A DNA stretch of 64,000 nucleotides from Phascolarctos cinereus. Taxonomy: Eukaryota; Chordata; Mammalia; Diprotodontia; Phascolarctidae. The stretch is from positions 1,475,501-1,539,500 of the forward strand of contig NW_018343979.1 in NCBI RefSeq assembly GCF_002099425.1. Reading direction: 5' to 3'. The notes under the pieces are model-generated. The model searched no databases, was not told the DNA's origin, and was given only the letters and a program-made list of their open reading frames with translations. Shown in pieces: positions 1 through 13,000 of the stretch (the stretch's first letter is position 1; each line of letters opens with the position of its first letter). The position numbers and the translations under genes were made by a program.

Positions 1-204
1 ATGCCTAGCTATACATTTATGTCCTATTAACACAAGGAATTTGCCCAAGATCAACACAGCTAAGAAATGTGAGAGTCAGTACTTGAATTCAGGTCATCTG
101 ACAAAACCCACACCCCTTTCCAAAATTATTCTATAGAAAACTGTAGACATAGAAAATTAAACAACAACATTGAATGATAAATGTTCCAGCAACATCAAAT
201 TCTG

Positions 205-420
205 TGTTGGAACATAGACAGTGTGTTGGATGTGGAGACAAGATCTGGGTTCAAAGCCTCACCTATGATACTCAGCAGTTGTGTGACCCTGGCAAGTCAT
301 TATACCTTATTGTCTCCCAATTTCCTTATCTGTAAAAGGGGAATAAAGACAGTACCCCATAGGATTGCTGTGAGGATCAAATGAAATAATTTGTGAAAAG
401 CACTCTGTAAACCTTAAAAT
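205..420 (+). mobile_element. MIR SINE
   Basis: Shows the MIR core order: a tRNA-like segment ending GGGTTCAAAGCCTC, then TGTGTGACCCTGGCAAGTCA, then TGTAAAAGGGGAATAA and the tail AAGCACTCTGTAAACCTT. Confidence 0.8.
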
Positions 421-1491
421 ACTATATAATTGTGCACAATTATTTTTTTAAAAAAATAATCTAGAAAAGATACTAAGAATACAACAGAGAAAGTGCTCAT
501 TGACTGAATGTTTTGATATATATGACTTTCCTCATTTAAATTTTATAAGTAAGAATAAACAGATACTTGGAAGGCAAGTAACTTGCTTGGATTACATAAA
601 ATGTTTTTCTAAATCCTTAGATGAAATCAGACCTTAGGTTTCAATAATCTACTGTGGACCCACTGAACCAAAATGCTACATAAACAATTCAAATTGGTTT
701 TTACAGTGGCTGAATCTGATAAGGATGTGGTTCATTTCCATGTTAAATTTCTATGACTTTCTTTTTTGATATTCAGGGAGAAAGATACAACTTGACTAGA
801 GCTTTGATATAACATACCAAGCAAGTCAATGAATTAGAGAGAAGGTATTCTAAGCTAAGTGGATGATTTAGAAACAGATCTATTGTGAGACTTGCATTTA
901 TATGGTAATCTTCCTCCTTTGAAGCTGGTGGCTTAGAAGCACTAAAGGAATAAGTGAATGGCCAAAGATGAAGTATAGAACCTTTGTTTTCTTAACTGGG
1001 AACAAGGTGAAAACTTGAAGACTTAATGACTACAAAGAAATAAATAATATGTAGATGCATTTAAAATCTATGCATATCTGAAAGTGATAGATACACCTCG
1101 TATAAGCAAAATTTCCATTGACAGAGAACAGCTAACAATTAACAAAAGTGACTGATTAAAGTTACATATTCCTACATTTCTTTTGCCCATTAGGGATAAA
1201 AATAAGTCCTGGTAGAGCCAAAAGAAGAAGCAAGCAAAAAGAGGGAAAATGATCCTTAATAATTCCCAAACTAAATAACAAATATCTAAATACTGAGAGT
1301 AAAATACATATTACTTAATACAGTAATTAAAAGGAGATGCAGTATTCAAAATAAAGAAAGAAACCACAATACTGGGAATCTGTTTAAGATAGAACAATAT
1401 TCTTTAAATATTAACATAAAACTTACTAAATTAAAGTATGACAATCTAGAATAATTTCAATTGCAAAAATGTTTTATTTCATAACACCACT

Positions 1492-1493
<2 letters not shown>

Positions 1494-1548
<55 letters not shown>
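1494..1548. repeat. (CA)n microsatellite
   Basis: About 27 uninterrupted CA units, next to the 3' end of the RTE LINE. Confidence 0.98.
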
Positions 1549-1549
<1 letters not shown>

Positions 1550-1552
1550 CAT

Positions 1553-3250
1553 AAGTATTAGGTTCTTGTCCTTCATTCTGGAGGAGGACCAAAATAACAT
1601 CACAACGTTAGAGTCAAGTTACAGTATGTACAACTGTGGCTGATCAGACTAGTATGAGCTTGGAATGCTCTATCACAGGTCGAGCACAAACAGTCTGTGT
1701 GAACATTTGGGGGGAATTCTCTACATCTGCACATCTCACATTTCTTTTGAGCTACTTCAATTTTGCTTTGCTCATAGACCACAGTACCTTCTTTGATGAC
1801 GGCACACCATACTGGGCAGTCCTGTCTCCCTTGTCACACAATCAATTCCAAAGTTCCTCAGACAGACCTTAAGAGTATCCTTGTACTGCTTCTTCTGACC
1901 ACACTGTGAGTGCTAGTCTTGTGTGAATTAACCATAAAACAGTCTTTTAAGCAAGGGGACATTTGGTATTTGAACAACATACAACATGGCCAGCCCATCA
2001 GAGTTGTGCTCTTCGCAATACAGCGTTAATGCTTAGCAGTTTAGTTGAAGGAAGGACCTCAGTGCCTGGTACCGTTTCCTGCCAAGTGATCTTCAGAATC
2101 TTCCTAAGACAATTCAAATGGAAGTGATTCAGTTTCCTAACATGGCATTGGTACACTGTCCAGATTTCACAGGCATACAACAATGAAGTAAGCACAACAG
2201 CTCTGGAGACCTTCAGCTTGATAGTCAGTCTAATAGCTATTCTCTCCCAAACTTTCCTTTGGAGTCTCCCAAACAATAAGCTAGCTCCAGTAATGTGTGA
2301 AACAATCTCATTATCAATATGTAAGACCCTGGAAAGTATACTGCCAAGACAAGTGAACTTAACCACAGCATTTAAAACTTCTCCATTTGCTGTAACTGAT
2401 GGTTCCACATATAGATGGTGTGGTGCTGGCTGGTGGAGACCTGTGTTTTCTTGGTGTTCATTGTTGGGCCAAAATTAGCACACACAGCAGAGAAGTAATC
2501 CATACTTTGTTGCATCTCAGCTTCTGAGGCTGCACTGTGTGCACAATCATCTGCAAATAAAAAATCATCCGCCAATACTCCCTCTATTTTAGTCTTAGCC
2601 TGTAGCCTTTTCAAGTTGAAGAATTTACCATCAGTGTGGCAGCTGACCTTGATGCTGTGTTCATCTTCATTGAAGGTATCTGACAACATTGCGGATAATA
2701 TCATGCTAAAAAGCATGAGAGAAAGCACACAGCCTTGTTTCATTCCATTGGTGAGTGGGAAAGTGTGAGAGAATCTTCCGTTATCTAGAACCTAGGCAAG
2801 CACGCTATCATGAAATTGACGTACAATACGATGAATTCCAGGCAACCAAATTTTGACATAATTTTCCATAAGCCTTCATGACTGACAGTATCAAAGGCAC
2901 TGGTCAGATGAACCTTGTATACCAATGTCTGTTCTGCTCCTGGCATTTCTCCTGGACTTGTCAGGCAGCAAACAACATATCAATCATTCCTTGGCCCTTT
3001 CTGAAGCCACACTGGCTCTCAGGTAGATGACCATCTTCCAGGTGAAGGATCAGCCTATTAAGGACTCAGACAAGAATCTTGCCAGCAATGACTAAAAGAG
3101 AGAGATCCCTCCCCACTCTGAGTGTCACAAGAAGTTTCCTTAACCTTTATAGAGATGGACAATGGAGGCATCCTTGAACTCCTAGAGAGAACCTCCTCTT
3201 GCCATATAACCTGGAAATTTCAGTCAGCTTTTGTATGAACAATGGACTCC
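1553..3250 (-). mobile_element. Degraded RTE-type LINE, reverse transcriptase region to 3' end
   Basis: Minus-strand pieces read, in order: KQGCVLSLMLFSMILSAML (RT palm motif, near 2690-2745), FLFADDCAHSAASEAEMQQ (the FADD catalytic box, near 2530-2580), LLYACEIWTVYQCHVRKLNH (after the RT, near 2130-2190) and a C-terminal CSTCDRAFQAHTSLISHSC finger (near 1630-1690). This order is typical of RTE-like non-LTR elements. The reading frame is broken by many stops and shifts, so it is an old copy. The endonuclease end is missing. The left edge begins with TTCTTGTCCTTCATTCTGG, the family's 3' tail. Confidence 0.75.
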
Positions 3251-3279
3251 CACCTTTTAAATCTCTATTAACTAAAATT

Positions 3280-3600
3280 CAAGGTTAATGTTTACAAAAA
3301 TATAAATCGCCCAGATTAGAAGAATAAAAAAACAGAATAGGAAAAATGATAAAAGAGACACAAAAATCCACTGAAGAGAAAAACGCCTTAAAAAGCAGAA
3401 TTAGCCAAATGGAAAAAGATACACAAAAAAATCTCCAAAGAGAACTCTTCTAAAGAGTATAATTGGCCAAATGGAAAAGGAAGTATAAAAGTACAATGAA
3501 GAAAATAATTCCTTAAAAATTAAAATTGGGCAAAAGGAAACTAATGACTCCAAGAAAAATCAAGAAATAATAAAAATCAAAAGATCTAGCAAGATAAATT
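3280..3600 (+). mobile_element. L1 ORF1 coiled-coil fragment
   Basis: Repeated AATTGGCCAAATGGAAAA-type units alternate with GAAGAAAATAATTCCTTAAA, like the heptad region of marsupial L1 ORF1 seen intact near 55.7 kb. About 320 bp, with no intact frame. Confidence 0.65.
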
Positions 3601-3985
3601 TTTCAAACATCTTCATAACATGTGATGTTTGTCTTTTTTGTGATGGACAAATAAATGTACAGATCTGTTCCAAAGAATGACTTTTATGAGACAAGTTTGC
3701 GGGTAATAATAGAGATGCAAAAAAAGGGTACCAATAAATTTTTTTTAAAATACAGAGGAGACAAAAAGTAGAAGGTGACACAAACAAATAGAGCAATTCA
3801 TTAAATGCACGTGGTTAAATGTAATTTACACTTAAAAACTGTAGAAAAGAGAAAAAAAATTCCACTAAAATAGATTTTTGTTGTACATACAACTAAGCTG
3901 TTTCTTATTCTTCATGTAACATAGATAATCTTAAGATACTTAAATCCTTAATTGCTACCAATTAAAAAAATAAAGACAGAATTAC

Positions 3986-4078
3986 CTGCATGTGCTGTTG
4001 CTGTCATTTTTGGACAACTTGGAGAGTAATAGATAAGGCGGGTAAACAATACCAGCAGATCTGTAAGGGATACTGAAT
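3986..4078 (-). CDS. TBC1D32: TBC1D32 coding exon 13 (last one found)
   Basis: 93 bases: completes Asp 457, then [18 protein letters not shown] and [12 protein letters not shown], ending one base into the next codon. The acceptor is ATTTTTTTAG and the donor ATGCAG|GTAATT. The next exon was not found between 1 and 3985, so intron 13 runs past the left edge. Confidence 0.93.
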
Positions 4079-7000
4079 CTAAAAAAATCAGAGAAGAAAA
4101 AAAATGGTCTCTAATATACATGTAACTACTTTAGACTCACAAATTTATGAACCAGAATTACTTGCTCCTACTCCTATGTCCTACGCCCTGAAGGACTAGC
4201 TTTCCAAAAGAGATAGGGAGGAGGGGGCTGACCCACATTTAATAATCATTGTTCAATAAATGAAAAAAAAAATTACAGGCACAAATTAGACAAAGGGGAG
4301 GTAGAAAGGAAACAAACAGAAACTCAGTTTGTATACTCAGCCAACAAAATAAGCCATTTTAAGATGCAGTTTTTCCATTTCAACTGAATTGAAATAATTC
4401 AAAATTATAGTTAAACTCAATGGGGGAAAAAAGTCAAGGCAATCAGAACAGAAAATGGCTATTCTTTTAGGATTTGCAAAATTTAGACCAATCAACTTCA
4501 GTTAAAATAGTTCCCCTTAACTACAGGTCTTTAAGCAGACTAAATTTAAAACTACTTGTGAAGAAAGGTAAACTGAATTCATACTTTCTGTAGTGGTTGG
4601 ATTTAATAATATCTGAGTTTCTTTCGTACTCTGTATGGTCAAATTTAAAGAAATTTCCTTTTAAAAGGCATGAAAGCTAAGAAGTAAAATACTATGTAGT
4701 TCCATTAGTGCTTTTTAAAACAACGGAAATATTTGGTCGAGGAACAGACAAAATCTAGGAGGATAATTATCTCATGGCAAAACTTAGGTGCCTCTAGCAT
4801 TTAAGTGAATATGTAATTGCTTAACAGAAACAGTATCACTTTCTTACTCTTAGCATTCTCTTTTCTGAAAAGTACATCAATGTTATATAACAAAGGCAAG
4901 TAATTTAAACATATATTTTGAATCTATTTAAAGACTATCTATTGGGAACTGTGAACAATTTTCACTTAATCTAGTTGTCATTACCTTTTCTATTATTCAG
5001 TTTTACAGGAAATAGTTTTCTGCCTTGTGTATAGATCAATAGTCTTCCTAACAGGCATAGTGAGTGAACAAAATAAATATATTGTAATTCTTGTCCTGAA
5101 TAGAAAGTCTTCTGCTTATTCCCTTAAAAGAAAAACAAATTTAAAAAAACATTTTAATGCAATTTAATTTATAAGAGTTATCTGTTTTGTTTTCTAAAGG
5201 CTGTGTGGCTAACAGTCTAATAGAGAAAATTCTGGTACAAATAAAAAATCTTGTTATTCCTCTAATTTGACAGTTTCCTTACTAGCATATTTTCACATGA
5301 TACAAATCTCCTTCTCATCTAAGTCTGTGTAGGAAAGCAGTCATAATGAAATTTAACAAGCCTCAATAGCAGGGAAGAGTATAATTTCTGTAGCTATTAC
5401 ACTTTGGTGTTTATAATAGACACCAAAGGGAAGTCCTAATATTTAAGTTCCTTCAACATCAACAAAGATTTTTAAAATGAGGGGACATGAAGATGCTTAA
5501 TTAAAAACCAAATAAATAAATATTTAATTCCAACAAAATTTGAAATTCTCAAACCTCCAATTATAATTATGTTTATATACTTTTATGATTACTCTTTCTC
5601 TAATACACATATACTATAATTATATCTGCCTAATCACGCATGTTAAAATCCTGCCACTGGGTAAATCCCTTCTACGTCAAAGCATCTGCCTCTAGTACCC
5701 TTCCTATTTATTGGACACTTACTCAGTGTCCTGTATTGGACTAGTTACTACTAGAATACATGGGAAGTATAAACAATGTCTTTACTCCTCATTGAGCTTA
5801 CAACCAAGTTAGAAGAGACTATATATAATATTACTACAGAAAAATAAAAGACACTATAAAATCAACCATTTAATAGTGAGACAAAAACTAGGTACAAAAA
5901 GAGCACAAAAAAAGAGCAATCAGTAGGTGCCAAGAAGTCAAAGAAGGCTTCTTGGAGTTAAGTTTGACATTAAAATGATCTACAAAGAAGTCTGTTGCAA
6001 TAATCTGAACTAGGAAACATCCCATAAAACAAACTGAATAATTACACATGGTGAAGAAATTAGCATGATTATGTAATTATTCTAAAATTTTAATCATTTG
6101 TGACATATTTAACATTGTGGAAAGGTTTGCTTTTATAGGTGTCTAAGAGTTAACATAATTACCTAGATCTACTTTATCTGAAAAATAACATTGATGATGT
6201 TTGTTTCTAAACAATGTTTATATTTGTTAAGAAAAAAAACTAAGTTGATTTCTTTTTCTAACTCAAGGAAAATGACACTTACCACAATGTTTGGGACATA
6301 TCAAATTTTCGTCAGATCTCATATTTTCACATGATTCAAAATACTGAATGCACTGTTGAACTGATGACGTTATCTATCAAAAATCACAAATTGTAAGCAT
6401 CCTAGAAATCTGCACAGTTCCTCATTCTAGGTTTTAAGATAAATGAGGTCAGTTCTTAAAAAATGCTCTGGGAAAATAATAGGAAATTATGATTCACAAT
6501 ATTTAGGACTGTGCTTTTTCAGGCTGCTGAAAATTACTGCCCTCAGATGAATTAGATCAATATGATGTGCTTAATTAACAAAGGTTTATGAAAACATATG
6601 TGGGCCAAAGTATTTTTCTAATAACAACAGAACCCTCTTATAATGCTGACTTCAGGGGATAAGAATAATATAAAGTTTACATATTACTGTGTAATATATA
6701 GCACTCTGTAAATAATGGGGTATGATTTAACGACCTATCATACAATAGGATCCACTTTATTATAAACAGCTACATCACAAGATTTTGCTGCATCTATAAG
6801 ACTAAATTATCACATATTAAACTTTTCACATAAATGAACTGACTTCAAACATTTTTATTATCCTTTTACTACCAGTTGGGATTAGTACTGCTGAGTCTGT
6901 ATGAGTGTATATGTATTTCTGCTATTATACGCATGACTGCATTTAAAAGAATTAACATGGAAGTAAGTCATGAGAAAGACTGGAGAACTGTTACCTAACT

Positions 7001-10000
7001 GAAGAAAGTGTTACATCTTAAAATGCTTCTCCATGTCTTCGTCACAAAATGGTAAAGGGAAAGACAAGCTGTGACCTAGGTGAGTTCAAACTTCTGTTCT
7101 ATTACCTCTTTGTTCAATAAAGCCTTGCATAAGGGGGAGAAGAAATATGTACATCTATAATATATTTAATGCATTCTTGTTCTTTCCAGATGTTTAATTA
7201 GGGTTTCCCACTATCCTGTATGATACAGAATATTTCTTTAAAAAAAGTTTCACAGTAATTCCTTTAATGGGATTTTTCTAATGTGTGTTATAATGTAATC
7301 TAATTATCCCTTCAAGTTTCTTGTCCATTTATTATTTTTAATTCTTAAACTAATTTTGGAAAAATTTCAAAATTTTTTTCTTGTTCCTGAGTTTTGCTAT
7401 ATCTTTTCTTTATAGTTTAAGGTGTTTTCCACATAATCTAATACTTTTTTCTTCTATTAATACCTGCTCAAAATCACATTATGTATATTACAAGATTGCT
7501 CCTTTCTTTAATTATTTGTAGAACATTACTTTAGCACTAACCTTATGCATTTCCTGGCCTCCTTCCTCCCCCCTCCTTTCTACTCCCCTCTCATTTGAGG
7601 GCTTTCAATTTCAGTACTTTTGAGCTTTAAGGAATTCTGGTTTGAGAGGTTAACTAAGAGCTTGACTCAGGATTCAGCTTAATTTGTATACCAGTGCACT
7701 TATCTTTGGATACTTTGATTATGAAGATTGGTCCATGAGCTTTTGGTTTTTAGCAATACTATTTCCTCCAAATTCTTGTACATTTGTACGTACCACAGAT
7801 TTATATTTTTTTTCAAGAAGTCGTAATACCACAGTTCTGCTATAATATGCATGCTAAAATTAGGGAGAAAAATATGTTAGACTTCATTTAATGTTCAAAT
7901 TATAACCCCCCAAAATCAGTTTTTCTGCATCATTTCCAATAATTACATAATTAATGACACAATAAATTAAGTTTTCAGTCATCCTAATCAGCACCAGGCA
8001 GATTTCTCTATTAGCATTGGATTAGAACCAAAGCAATCAGGAGAGCTGAAATGAATAAATGCATTTCACAAAACTATTTTTTCATTTAGAGATGGGACAG
8101 AAGAAAAATATTCACTACTCAAATATATTAAGCTAGGAGAGACTGAATCTAGGTTTTCAAAGGAATAGAGAACTCTAGTTAAGGAAACACCCTCTAGCAA
8201 TGTAGAATGGTCCTCTCTCCTCAGCAATTTATCCTCTTAAAGAATTGCCGGGGGAACTGAAAGATTAAGGTCACTTCGGGTACACAGGGTCACTCAATCT
8301 ATATGTACTACAGACAGGATTTGAAGCTAAATCTTCCTAGCAGAGGTTGGCTTTTATCATGCCCTTCCCACACATTTAGGGACAGAAACAGAGATCTAGA
8401 TAAATAACGTAATATAATGGAATCAATTTGTGCTTACTCTCAGATCTACTTACTTTTGTGCTTACTCTCAGATTACCTTAAAATTCCAAGTAAATATTGT
8501 TACTTTTATCTTTCTCAAAAATCAAATGCAGGAAAAAAAATATTCTTGCTAAGGGTCCCAGTTTGTTGGGTATTGCTAATCACAATTTTACTTTATAGTT
8601 GGGAAAAGACAAAACGCACCAATGTATGACCTATCATGAGTTGTATCAGAAACTTTTACTCTATCCTAAAGTAATAGACATGGTCTGCTTTCTTTTCAAA
8701 GCTCCATCATTCTGTGTTAGGGAGCATGAGCACTACTCCAGTGGCACAGTTTGAAACAGCTATTAAAACTATTAGCAGATGCTATTAAAGGCAGCAGCAC
8801 CTTTTCATAAGAGAAAACCTTGTCGAGAGAGGGGTTCACCACTAACAAGCTCCAGAAGGTTCCTGGAGAAATGTCAGTGGCCACAATTGTATCCAAAATG
8901 TATTTTCTGAATCACACATTCAAGCTTCTGCCATCAATTGATGACACAAGATAAATTAAATGTTTTCCCCCCAGTGTTCTACTATACCTATTTAAAATTG
9001 TAAACATAAAAAGAACAAATAAATAAATAAAATATTAAATTTTTCATGAAAATATACTGATCTAAAATAATTTAACATTATATTGCACTCAATAAGTATT
9101 CATTTGATAAATGGTTTTTAACACATTTTAAAGTTCCCTAACTTTACACATTAAGCATAATATTAGGGTACTTACAATGTATCAACATATTTCATTTTCT
9201 CTTACCATCCATTTTTTGAACCACACAGCCTTGACATCAAGTAATGCCAAAAAATAGATTGGATCCAAAATCTTTTGTGAGACAAGTAAACTTTGGTCAT
9301 GCTGAATTGATAATAGTGACAGAGTACTCCCCACAATTTCTTCCATATACCTTAAAATTTAAAAAAAATTAAAATTATTTTTAGAATAAATAGTCTATGT
9401 TATTATGTTAAATATATTCTTTAGGATAGGATCACTGAATTGGGTAACCTTAGAGGTCATGTAGTCCAATTTCCTCACTTTAATTCATGGAAGGAAGATA
9501 AAAGGATTAACACACATATTTAAAAAATATTTTAGATTAGGTATGTTTTCAAATAAGCAACATCTTACAATAATGTTCCAAAACCATTACCTCAATCTAG
9601 AGCACAGAAGGTATTTTTCCCATTACTAAAATACAGTCACCCTTAGGAACTATTTAATGATTCACAGAAACTTTTTACAATTCTTTTAAGATAACGGAAA
9701 AAGTTTTTTTTAATTTAATGGAAAAAATAATCCAAATCTAATCAAATTAATTGAGTGGAATTTAATCAAGACACTGAAATTACTTCAATTGTAACAAAAA
9801 AGCAAAGCTTTAATACTCTATAATCAAGAATTCATGTGTAATATTCTTACTTATTTTCAAAACCTGTAAATTTTATTATTAGGTGAATACCAAAGACAAT
9901 GAAGTTTTTTTCATCCTACATCATTACCTTGCGGTGGTAATATACTTCCACTCTTCCATACAGTGACACTGGCTTCCTTGAAATCCCATCTACAAGAAAC

Positions 10001-13000
10001 CTTTTCCAAGCCCTCTTAATTCTAGTGTCTTCTCTTTGTTAACTATATCCTATTTATCCTATATACAGCTTGTTTGTATATATTATTTTGTTGTCTCTCC
10101 ATTAGACTGTGAGCTCCTTGAGAGAAGGGAATGTCTTTTGCCTCTTTTTGTATTCCCAATATTTAGCACAGTGCCTGACACTTAGTTAACTCCTTAAAAA
10201 GTTTACTGATTAATATTATTTGTTATTAAAAGATCAAGAAGACAAACATGACAAAATAACAGTCAAAATAACTTCTATAAATAAATACCATTTAAAGTCC
10301 ATTTAAATGTACATTTGCTATTTTAATATACACATTTTAACAAATATTTTTCTTTGTATTGGATTCCAAAAACTGAATAGTTCATTAATATGTAAAGAAA
10401 TCTAAGGCATAAGACAATAAATAGCATTGACTGATCTGATATTCTTCAAATGGGAAATTTTGACTAGCAGTTCACCTTAATACTACATCAGCTTTTAATA
10501 ACATTTCATTTTAAAATGAAAGGAAATGATGCAATAAACTAGGAAATGGAAGAAAAGTTTCTAGTAAAGTTGTTCCTCTATCGAAATATCAATTGGTTAG
10601 GAAAGTATATCCCTTAAGACAGAAAAAAAGAGAAGTAGGAGGTTTGACATAGTGGTACATTATTAGAAATTATGCTACAATCATCTAAAGTGAAGTTATA
10701 ATACCCATGGAAATAAGGATAGGTCTATAGTCCTCTGATTTTCATTCATCGACTTACTAACATATCCATTTGGAAAAGTTCCCATGTAAAATCATCAAAA
10801 GATAAAAAGAATTAGTAAAGTACTTATTGGGTACATACAATATTCATATTCATAAGGTAAGGAATAAGGGAAACGTGTACAACTTTGTCTCCATCTTTCA
10901 GAAGACTATAACTTAGTCCAGGGGTGGGGAACCTGCAGCCTCAAGGCCACATGTGGCCCTCTGGGTCCTCAAGTGAGGCCCTTTGACTGAATCCAAACTT
11001 CACAGAACAAATCCCTTTAATTAAAGGATTTGTTCTGTAAAACTTGGACTCAGTCAAAAGGCAGCATCAAGGACCTAGAAGGTTACATGTGGCCCCGAGG
11101 CCAGAGGTTCTCCACCCCGGTAGACAAATAGACTAAGATATATTAATTAATGGACATTACAAGGCAGCATTCAATTTAAAGTTAAAAATGTGATAAAGAC
11201 AATACATGTTTCTAAAATAAAGAAAAGTTGGAAATCAATGAGGAATGATATTATCAGGAAAGGATTTATAAAGTGGATCGGTCTTGAAGAATATCTAAAA
11301 TTTGTTTAAATGAAGGACAGACGGAAGGATATTCTAAGCAAGAGGAAAAGCATGACCAAAAGGGACAGAGTAGGCATGAATTTAATAGCAAATAACAGAG
11401 ATCAAGTAAAGTAGCAAGAAAAAAACTTTGGCCATTTGCTTGAATGATTTGGTCCCACAGATAGCTGTGAGAAGTAACAGTGAATATATATAGATTGACA
11501 GACAGACAGACAGATACAGCTAGACATATATCTATCGTCTATCTATCTCACAGCTGTCTGTGTGAGAAGTAATAATGAATGTACATATATATGTGTGTAT
11601 ATATACGTATGTGTATATGTGTATGTGTATATATTTATATATATTCATATTTATATATGAGAATATATGCCCTCAATCATTCAGGGCACACATATAAACT
11701 TTGGGGAGCAGGAAGAAAAGTGAAGGGTAGTAGAAAAAGAAAAATCAACTCACATCTTACCATTGTTAAAATAATGACCTCTCTGAATTTTCTGTTCTTT
11801 TTCTCCAGTATACCATTAATCTCATTCTTTGTTTCTAGTTCAAGCACAAGGCACTAACTGACGTCTTCTGACCCAACTCATATATGACAATTAAAATTAT
11901 GTCTAGTACACACACAGACCTGATTTCTGCCAAGTTCATTCCTACCCAGAACATAAACCCCAATTTTATCTGAACCTTGATCTCCCGATTCAACCTCTAT
12001 GAGGTATTCTTAACCTTTCTGTGGACCTTTGGCAGTATGGTGAAACCTATGAACCCCTTTTCAGAATAATGTCTTTAAAGGACTAAAACAAAATACATTA
12101 GATTACAAAGGAAACTAACTATACTGAAACATAGTTATCACAATATTTTTTAAAAGCACATTCATGGACTTCAGGTTAGGAATTCCTGCTCTATAATGTG
12201 TCCAATATCATCAAACAGATTTGCCACTTACTTGTCATGTCATATCACCTTAATTACCTATCATTAGAAGTAGCCAATAGATCCAATTCAGGTAAAACTA
12301 CTTATTCTTTGTATAGGGATGATCATCTCTCAACTCCTTTTCTTAGAGCCAGTAGATACTTTTTTTTCCCACCTTGTTTAAAAATATGCATAGGTTTCAT
12401 AGCCACAAGAAAATATCAACACTCTCGACTGTGCAACTCCAAGTATTTGATTCTTTGGAGTAGCTATTAAAACAATATAGATGCCAAACCCAATTCCCTC
12501 AAATTACGAATATGTTACTCTTTGTTCTACCACTAGCAGTACTGTCAAAAAGGAAGCTGGACACCCAAAAGCATAGCTTGATGCACAAGAGTGTACTTTA
12601 GAACCACAGCCAGCTAGCATTAAGAATACACAGCTTGATTTGGGCAAGTTAAATCGGGGCCCTTCATTAAGAAGAGGAGGACAAGGAAATAAAAACAGCT
12701 AACATGCTGAACAAATATTCATGAGTACAGCCCCTAACCACTAAAGGAATTCTCTCTTTTCTTGCTGTTGTTCAGTAATATCTGACTCTCATGACGCCAT
12801 CTGGGGAACAAGCCCTACATGTAGCCTTAACTGGCCTACTGAGTGATTGATACTCTAAAGGAATGTGAGGTCTGTTTATTCTAGGGCATTTTGTAGAGGA
12901 ACCATCTCCTTTTGTCTCCCTCAATATAAAACCTACCAGACCCTCACATCTAAAAGCCATCCAGAAACGATGTATGTCCTAAAAGGAGTTATATCTGTGT

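Larger units (their letters stand above)
1..3985 (-). other. TBC1D32: TBC1D32 intron 13 (partial)
   Basis: Holds a MIR (205-420), unclassified AT-rich DNA (420-1490), a CA microsatellite, a degraded RTE LINE (1553-3250) and an L1 ORF1 fragment (3280-3600). I looked for the next family exon here and saw none. Confidence 0.7.
4079..9205 (-). other. TBC1D32: TBC1D32 introns 12, 11, 10 and 9
   Basis: Introns 12 (906 bp), 11 (1,160 bp), 10 (1,420 bp) and 9 (1,352 bp) lie between the exons listed. They are mostly AT-rich single-copy DNA. I recognise an L2 tail at 5695-5990 and a small direct duplication at 8427. The block 8680-8950 is less AT-rich and unclassified. Confidence 0.7.

Noticed and set aside
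1600-1782. Small zinc-finger-like protein (CSTCDRAF...)
   Set aside because: It is the C-terminal finger of the RTE LINE polyprotein, not a host gene.
11579-11857. 92-codon ORF rich in Tyr, Ile and Cys
   Set aside because: Produced by the TATG/TGTA low-complexity tract; no domain and no coding signature.
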